From contig CAJQUW010001622.1 of the NCBI GenBank assembly GCA_907163375.1, forward strand, positions 19,938-83,937: DNA of 64,000 bases, written 5' to 3'. The DNA is from Prostheceraeus crozeri (Eukaryota > Platyhelminthes > Polycladida > Euryleptidae). Position numbers and translations under genes: made by a program. Under the pieces are notes generated by a model. The model ran no database searches and was not told the DNA's origin. It worked only from the letters and a program-made list of their open reading frames with translations. Shown piece by piece: positions 57,454 through 64,000 of the stretch (the stretch's first letter is position 1; every line of letters begins with the position of its first letter).

Positions 57454-59256
57454 CGATCCGTGTCATAAACTCTCTATGGCGGAGAAGATTGGGAGACAGC
57501 ATCGACAGATTTTGAATGCAGTTACTTGGACTGACATAACTCCAGAAATGTAGTGTCTGAACTAAATTCCTTTATTTTCAATCTGATGGTTTGTCCTTCT
57601 AAAGTTGCTGTGGATATTTCAATAAGCCTTACTCCGACCTTGAATTTGAAGCAGACAACTGACGTCAAACAGATGACGTCACTTTTGTTAACTTGCTTGA
57701 TAAATTTTTAACAACTATAATTTGCAAACTAACTGGATGAGGATAAAATACGGAGGATAACGCAGTAACTGCAGCCGTGTGTATTACAGAATAACCAGAT
57801 ATGTTTGTATGACAATTTTGCTTCGCGTAGAGAACTTAATACCATCGTGATTTGAAAATATGCCTAAGATTCTATAATTTTGAGAATTCTAATAAATTTT
57901 ATTAAATTCAATTAGCTATATTAAGTTTACGTTGAATTTAGCTATATATCAACCGCTTTTGCTTATCAATATCAATTAAAACTTTGTTAACAAAACAAAC
58001 TGCCAATGAAGCTGGTAGAATTAAGTATAGGCTGTTGTAAATCATTCGATCGCTGTCAAGCCGATTAATTAACCTTCAAATAGGCCTGGGTGGTCAAAAT
58101 GACCGAACCAAGTGATTTCGTTAGTACCAAGCTAGAATGGGCTAGCTAGCAGCTTCGAATGCCAAATAATTTCATTTCTTTTCCCCTCGTCTCTTAGCAG
58201 CGTAATGATAACAATGGAAATAGCATAAGACTTCAAGTGACGGTAGCCTATAATTTGTGGCCAGAGGTCATCGAGCTTTCGTTACCAGATGAATACAAAT
58301 GATTACAATTTGACGAAGGAAGTGAGCTCTATAGGTTTCGCAGCAAAAGTTGCATCATCTTTTGCACGGTAGGCTGTGTTCCTGAAGAAGTGGCCTGACA
58401 AGTGTTCCTACCTCATTTCATCATCACAGTTGTTGTGATATTCAATATTTCGACTTTGAATTTGAAGTAGATAGCTGACGTCCCATTTTCTATGAAGTTC
58501 ATAACGTCAGAATTCCTAATATTTATGTCGAAAGTTCAAAATGCTTGGTCTTATGTCTTCATATGATTCCATTGGTGCGTCGAAATGGATTCTCACGCAT
58601 ACATCTCTGTTAAGTCAAAGTTCTGGACATTTCGATAAATTAGGGCCTAGTGGACATTTTGCTAAGAATGACTGACACCTCAAGGTCATTCGAACACTGC
58701 ATTTTCATTGTAAAATTGAATCATTTATTATTAGACGTTGATCTACTATTTACTGCATGATTTTCAAAAAAGCATTTAGGATTAAACTTCATTCTTCCGT
58801 ATGCGTTACCATCTGATATTAATGATGCTGTTGAAAAATTATTGTTAAATAAACTTCCTATCATTTCAAAATTAGTGAGCGATGAAAACTCGAGGTTGCT
58901 GATAATATTCTATATATACAAAAACGCAAAATAGTTTTTGCAGAAAAGTTTTCTACAAATAAAAGGTCATGATAATTTACTCGTTAAACTTGCTAATACA
59001 AAGGTGCACACGACCGCCTAAAATCCATTTGGATTCCTTTTTCTTTGGTTTTTTCATATTAAAAGTCCATAACAAAAGTCCGCGCCCCCGGTCTTTGGTC
59101 CTTGTAAACTGGGCAAGGCGTACGGTATTCTTCAGCTCCGGTCGATCAACCGGTATAGCCTAAAGAAAATTACATTGAGAAGCCGTCAAGATCCTTCAAT
59201 TTAGCTCACCAATACAGCCGCCCTGAGCGTCCCCATCTGCAAGAGAAATACAACTA
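57454..59256. other. No supported gene
   Basis: TTGAATTTGAAG(C/T)AGA plus CTGACGTC recurs near 57640 and 58460, a short dispersed repeat. No open frame with a known motif. Confidence 0.45.
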
Positions 59257-60613
59257 CAGTAGGTCCCTGACTATATAATGACCACCGCTATGCAAGCTAA
59301 TAAAGTCGTTCTAGACAGGTGGTCGTTATTTTGCAGGTAAACTTTTTGGCTATCTTTTTAATATGATATAATACATTATAGTAACATCCACTCATAAGCA
59401 TACGCGTACTGACAAGTACAACACAGCATGATATTCACGAATGATACTTGCCTTTATAGTTTCGAGGCTATGAAAGCGTCTATTCACAAGGCCTATTACG
59501 CAAGATTAATGGAAATTTAGAAAACTGTATAGAAATATACCAATAATGTGATACACAAACATAAATATAAGGCACACATTAATCAATGAGAAAGTTTGAT
59601 GATACACTGTATTAGCACTTCAATGTAGACATTATGGAAAATTATGAATTAAGATTATAATTGCCAAAGATATTTTAATAATTTTTTATCTATTGGGCCC
59701 ATCGATATTAATTATCTTTAGATTATGCCACCGTATAGAAAACTCAAGTTGTAGAATAAATTCAGATGTATGCCTATTACAGTGCGTACAGATGCATGCA
59801 TACTCGATTGTGTTTTTGGCATACAAGTTAACTTTCGCCGATAATATATGCGTCATGTAATACCGGCATAATTAAGCCTAAATAATATGCAATAGTGCTC
59901 TAGATGTATGTACACACATGCTACATACTCTGTACACAATATACATGTACATATGCACATCGAAGCATCCAATAGCATCAATTCAAAATTATGATAATTT
60001 GTACATGATTGTAATGTAAAAAAGTTATGTTATTCCAAAAATCAACTGAATGTTTTTGCATTCATAAATCATGTGAATCTTTAGTTCTGGTTCTTTTTGA
60101 AAAAGTTTGAAATCAAGATGCTATTTTAAATTATATCTCATTTAAAAAAAAAAAAATGTCCTTCGTTGGTTCACCGTGACCCAGGTCTTCAATTCTAACA
60201 ATATTATCATGTAAGCCGACGCCTCTAACAGGCTGCATGGTAAGATGAGACAGTAAGTAAGTTGAGTGTTTGAGACTAGTGGCATCCGTTCAGGTGCTAA
60301 AAGTGAGGGATTAAGATGCATTGCTGACAGCTGTTGCGTAATAAGGCCCTTGTTGTTTGTCTGTTATCAATACATAAAGAAGAGCGAAACATCTGACAAG
60401 CATTTATCGTTCCCCGGCAATCTGCGGTCGTAATAAACAGGGATCAGAGAACAATTAGCCAAATTACTGAGGTCGTAAGTCGCGTTAGACAGGAATTCGC
60501 TATGCACAGGTTGAATTATATAGGAGATAGTAATTTCGCATCGGTGTCAAATTTTTTGGTCGTAATCGACAGGAAGTCGCTAAAAGCAGGGTAGTTAATG
60601 ACAGGGACTACTG
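59257..60613. mobile_element. pogo/Tigger-like non-autonomous element, about 1.36 kb
   Basis: The left end CAGTAGGTCCCTGACTA and the right end inverted CAGTAGTCCCTGTCATTA lie each beside a TA. CAGTAGTCCC is very like Tigger ends. GGTCGTAA and GACAGG(A/T) words repeat near both ends. No transposase is found. Confidence 0.75.
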
Positions 60614-60615
60614 TA

Positions 60616-62261
60616 TTGAAGAAAATAATTCAAGCATCATTAATTGCCATGAACTCAATCAATGTCAGCATTCTGTTAGTTCTCCCCAACATAAAACATG
60701 AGATGAATGTTCTTCAAACTCACATGGGCCTTGTGGTAGTGGAATAGGTTTCCTGTGGAGGTATTCCCAACATCCGTCAGTGTTGAAGCATTCAAGAGAG
60801 TCTAAGCTGTATGGAGAGTTGATAATTTGAAGGATCTTTTGTCTTATGCCTTTCCATAATGTTATCTTGGTTTTAATCATTGTAGTTATACAGGAGTTAT
60901 ACAGTAATTTGTTCTTACTTAGCTTACATTTACGCCCCTTTATTTGTCCATTCAGTATTTACCACCTTATTTTAGTTTTCAGTGTTTCTAAACGTAGGTA
61001 TATTCCATTATCATCCCCAATTTACTTTCTTCCATTTTTTGCTTTTTTCCTTTTAAACTTCTGCTGAGGGACCCTTGATGTATAGACTCGTCCTCTTCCC
61101 TATTTTGATTAAAATAAAGTTTGATGCCTTTGCTAAAATTATTTCTTAGGATAAAGTCATGAGTTCTGCTGATAACGAAAAATGAGTGAATAAATATAAA
61201 TCTGAAACCTTATCATAAGTGCAATGAACAGCGAATGAAATACGACATTGGATACAGGCCGACTATTTGAAAGGACACGAAGCGACAGTGAAGAGTCAGT
61301 TGAACACCGCTTCGCTCGTCCGCTTCTCGCGCCTCGGATTTCTACATTTTCTTGCCCTTCGGGCAGATACCGGCAGATGGAGGTATTTCATCACACATTT
61401 CTTCTTGAACAGACCCTGAAGTAGAGATCGATTTCAACAATCCCGGAATCACGTTTCTGCTTACTGACTGTGACTTGAAGAAGTCAATCCGTACAACAGT
61501 CGTCATTGTGAAGTCGCGGCTCACACACTGCTGATCATTGTGATTACGTCAAATGAAGTCACTGACTCTTTCATCATTCTTGACACGTCATTCATTCAAT
61601 CGACGACTTGAAGCGGCTATTATGGGCAACTAACTAACAATGGATTTTCTGGAATTTACGGAGCAGTACTTCTATTCTTCCCCTCCCCCAAATTTCTGTT
61701 GTTGACGCCCGGGAGTGTTGCATCGTCAATAATCTTCTCTTGCTCCTACGGGCAGTCTCACTAACGTCGCACAGCGTTGGGTGTGTAAAATTCCTCTTAT
61801 CTGACTTGTAGAACATTTACAGCCTCAGAATTAGACAACTACTCGTCATTTGTCTGTAGACAACAATCACACGAAGTTCATGATCACAGCTGTACCATGT
61901 ATTCTAACTGAGTATCCAAGGTACCAATCCTTCATCCCAAGGTTCAAGTAAGACTTCTCAGTGGTGTTGTAGTGTCACTCAGTGACAGATCAAGTCTATC
62001 CTAAACCCAATGTGACTTTGGCAAAATTTGATGAATCATCAACTGCCTCATATCCAGGATTATTGATTGGAACATCTTGTCCCAATTCCATCCCATTCTC
62101 ACGGATGAACAGCCAACATTCCCATCCAATCCGATAAGGCGATAATCATTCAACCTTCTTCTTATGCTTCAGTTTCAAGCAAAGCCACAGTCTTTTGATT
62201 ATCATGGTTTGGTTTTAATAAACCACTAGGCATATGATTATGTAGTCAATTTTCCCTATTC
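60616..62261. other. No supported gene
   Basis: About 60820-60850 shares TTGATAATTTGAA and TTTTGT(A/C)TTATGC with 34737-34770, so a fragment of the same retroelement family may lie here. Minus frames at 61342-61524 and 61634-61816 (60 codons each) are moderately protein-like but unrecognised. Confidence 0.4.
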
Positions 62262-62480
62262 CGCCGCTGTGGCCGTATGGTGGAGTGCCCGCTCTATGTC
62301 CGGGAGACCTGGGTTCAAGCCCTGATCGCGTCAAACCTGAGTACTAAAGCATGTGCAATAATCTGCATTCTTGCCAAACACTCAGCACAAAAAGAATGAG
62401 AGTGGGATAAATAAAAACTCGCTCACATGGAGGACAGGCTCCGTGCCTAATATGCTTCCGAGTATAAACAAGGTTCTTTT
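62262..62480 (+). mobile_element. tRNA-derived SINE (head recognised)
   Basis: TGGCCGTATGG at 62270-62280 is an A box and GGTTCAAGCCC at 62312-62322 a B box, correctly spaced. A stem-like GCCCGCTCTATGTCCGGGA lies between them. A non-tRNA body follows without a clear poly(A). A decayed tRNA gene is the alternative. Confidence 0.55.
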
Positions 62481-62881
62481 ACATAATTTTTATCATGAAA
62501 ATTTGCTTTTATCATATTTCGCAAAATTTGAATAACAATGGCTACCTATATGCATAGTTTGGAGAATATGAAGACTTATCAAACGATTAGATCTATCATA
62601 CCGGCATCTTGGAGAAAATATGATGCTTATAAGTACATGTCAATCACCTTAAATTTAACTATTGGACGATGGTAGGAATATAATTAAAGGCAGATTGACT
62701 GAACATTTTTTGAACTGAAAGCATAAATGATGCCAAAAGAAGTCGTACTGGAACCAATTATTTGGAATCAGCACAATTTGAATGCTCAATAAAACATGTA
62801 TCCGTTCGCAGAAATGATCAAACATGGTGGAGAAATAGCTTCTATGCAATAAAAAAATGAAATCGTTGATGAAATACTCAC
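62481..62881. other. Intron of the dynein gene, downstream of its visible exon
   Basis: AT-rich. I looked on the minus strand for the following dynein exon and did not find one. Confidence 0.5.
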
Positions 62882-63055
62882 TGTGCACCTTCCATGTAAA
62901 GACCATGAACATAAGCGCCTTCTCGTGGGGCCATACCAACCTCCTCACGGCTTCTCTTGGTCACATCCACATTTAGTGTCATCCGATCCAGCGGCCACTC
63001 GTTCTTCCGCGCCATTTGCTGCATCACAGCGGTCAAGAAGGACTGAGGATTAAAT
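62882..63055 (-). CDS. Axonemal dynein heavy chain, one internal exon near the C-terminus
   Basis: Exon of 174 bases between TTTCCAG (63062-63056) and the donor GTGAGT (62881-62876), encoding 57 full residues. It starts [20 protein letters not shown], continues [19 protein letters not shown], and ends [16 protein letters not shown]. This is the C-terminal region of outer-arm, beta-type axonemal dynein heavy chains (DNAH9/DNAH11/DNAH17 group), where FNPQSFLTA and [14 protein letters not shown] are conserved. These motors of about 4,500 residues drive ciliary and flagellar beating. The exon begins with one base of a split codon and ends with two. Upstream exons lie beyond the window; the next downstream exon was not found. 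The paralogue cannot be told from one exon. Confidence 0.88.
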
Positions 63056-63900
63056 CTGGAAAGACAATACAACATCACTGGCATCATTCAGGAAAAGAAG
63101 GACTGAGGATTGAACCTGGAAAGACAACACAACATCACTGGCATCATTCAGGAAAAGAAGGACTGAGGATTGAACCTGGAAAGTCAACACAACATCACTG
63201 GCATCATTCAGGAAAAGAAGGACTGAGGATAGAACCTGGAAAGTCAACACAACATCACTGTCATCATTCAGGAAAAGAAGGATTGAGGATTGAACCTGGA
63301 AAGTCAACACAACATCACTGGCATCATTCAGGAAAAGAAGGACTGAGGATAGAACCTGGAAAGTCAACACAACATCACTGGCATCATTCAGGAAAAGAAG
63401 GATTGAGGATAGAACCTGGAAAGTCAACGCAACATCACTGGCATCATTCAGGAAAAGAAGGACTGAGGATTGAACCTGGAAAGTCAACGCAACATCACTG
63501 GCATCATTCAGGAAAAGAAGGACTGAGGATTGAACCTGGAAAGTCAACACAACATCACTGGCATCATTCAGGAAAAGAAGGATTGAGGATAGAACCTGGA
63601 AAGTCAACACAACATCACTGGCATCATTCAGGAAAAGAAGGATTGAGGATAGAACCTGGAAAGTCAACACAACATCACTGGCATCATTCAGGAAAAGAAG
63701 GACTGAGGATAGAACCTGGAAAGTCAACACAACATCACTGGCATCATTCAGGAAAAGAAGGACTGAGGATAGAACCTGGAAAGTCAACACAACATCACTG
63801 GCATCATTCAGGAAAAGAAGGACTGAGGATTGAACCTGGAAAGTCAACACAACATCACTGGTATCATTCAGGAAAAGAAGGACTGAGGATTGAACCTGGA
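63056..63900 (-). repeat. 60-bp minisatellite, 14 units, built on the dynein 3' splice site
   Basis: Fourteen 60-bp units fill 63061-63900. On the minus strand each reads ...CTTTCCAG|GTTCAATCCTCAGTCCTTCTT... or a one-to-two-base variant, then TTCCTGAATGATGCCAGTG. The part after the bar copies the first 21 bases of the dynein exon (ATTTAATCCTCAGTCCTTCTT), and the part before copies its acceptor. The units therefore arose by tandem duplication of the intron/exon junction. They differ at a few two-state positions: GACTG/GATTG, TGAACC/AGAACC, CAACAC/CAACGC. The long open frames on both strands result from the length of 60. Confidence 0.95.
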
Positions 63901-64000
63901 TAAGACCCACAATCTGATGTCGGATTTGGTGAAAAGATCCTCTTCGTTCGGCTGCTAGCTACTTAAGCGACTTAGAAGAAATCCTTGATTGACATCAATA
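63901..64000. other. Intron or flank beyond the minisatellite
   Basis: One hundred bases with no recognisable exon on the minus strand. Confidence 0.5.

Noticed and set aside
61342-61816. Downstream dynein exons in two 60-codon minus frames
   Set aside because: Neither resembles the conserved end of dynein heavy chains.
62262-62335. Functional tRNA gene
   Set aside because: A and B boxes are present, but the acceptor stem does not close properly and a SINE-like body follows.
63016-63910. Long open frames of 295 (plus) and 286 (minus) codons with 20-residue repeats
   Set aside because: They are products of the 60-bp minisatellite, whose length is a multiple of three. The minus strand here is the dynein intron.

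Overview
This is animal nuclear DNA: AT-rich and gene-poor, with intron-bearing host genes and a dense, nested load of transposons. The two host loci are an RBR-type E3 ubiquitin ligase and one exon of an outer-arm axonemal dynein heavy chain, so the organism makes motile cilia or flagella. Frequent 'TAGGCCTA' words and the mix of Penelope-like, hAT, mariner/Tc1, pogo-like and Harbinger elements would suit a marine invertebrate, but I cannot name the lineage.

Layout. 1-4671: fossil Ty3/Gypsy LTR element whose 5' LTR is cut by the window edge. 7.1-15.9 kb: three related hAT copies, two with readable inverted ends, and a GIY-YIG relic between them. 16.1-23.4 kb: a mariner with two 3' ends, split by a 6-kb insertion that itself carries a TA-target transposon and a well-preserved Tc1 element. 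25.1-26.8 kb: another TA-target element built on GGGGTGACTTGGCA repeats. 28.8-32.9 kb: a Harbinger-like element holding a tandem repeat, a hAT element and a SINE-like sequence. 33-40 kb: hAT MITEs, another MITE family and a GIY-YIG relic.

41.3-56.9 kb: the RBR gene. Exon 1 (41455-42076) and exon 2 (54957-56728) have matching phase-1 splice sites across a 12.9-kb intron. That intron contains a 62-bp minisatellite, a head-to-head pair of Penelope-like elements, a 1-kb A-rich block, a pogo-like MITE, a long-inverted-repeat MITE, a CT-rich tract and a second Penelope-like lineage. 57-62.5 kb: a MITE, a pogo-like element and a SINE head. 62.9-63.9 kb: the dynein exon on the minus strand, with 14 copies of a 60-bp repeat directly upstream. 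Each repeat carries a copy of that exon's own 3' splice site and first bases.

No operon, CRISPR array, rRNA or true tRNA gene is visible. The most striking structures are the splice-acceptor minisatellite, the perfect hairpin insertion near 21.05 kb, the mariner with two identical-type ends, and the RBR intron. All family assignments are by eye from translated motifs; no search was run.
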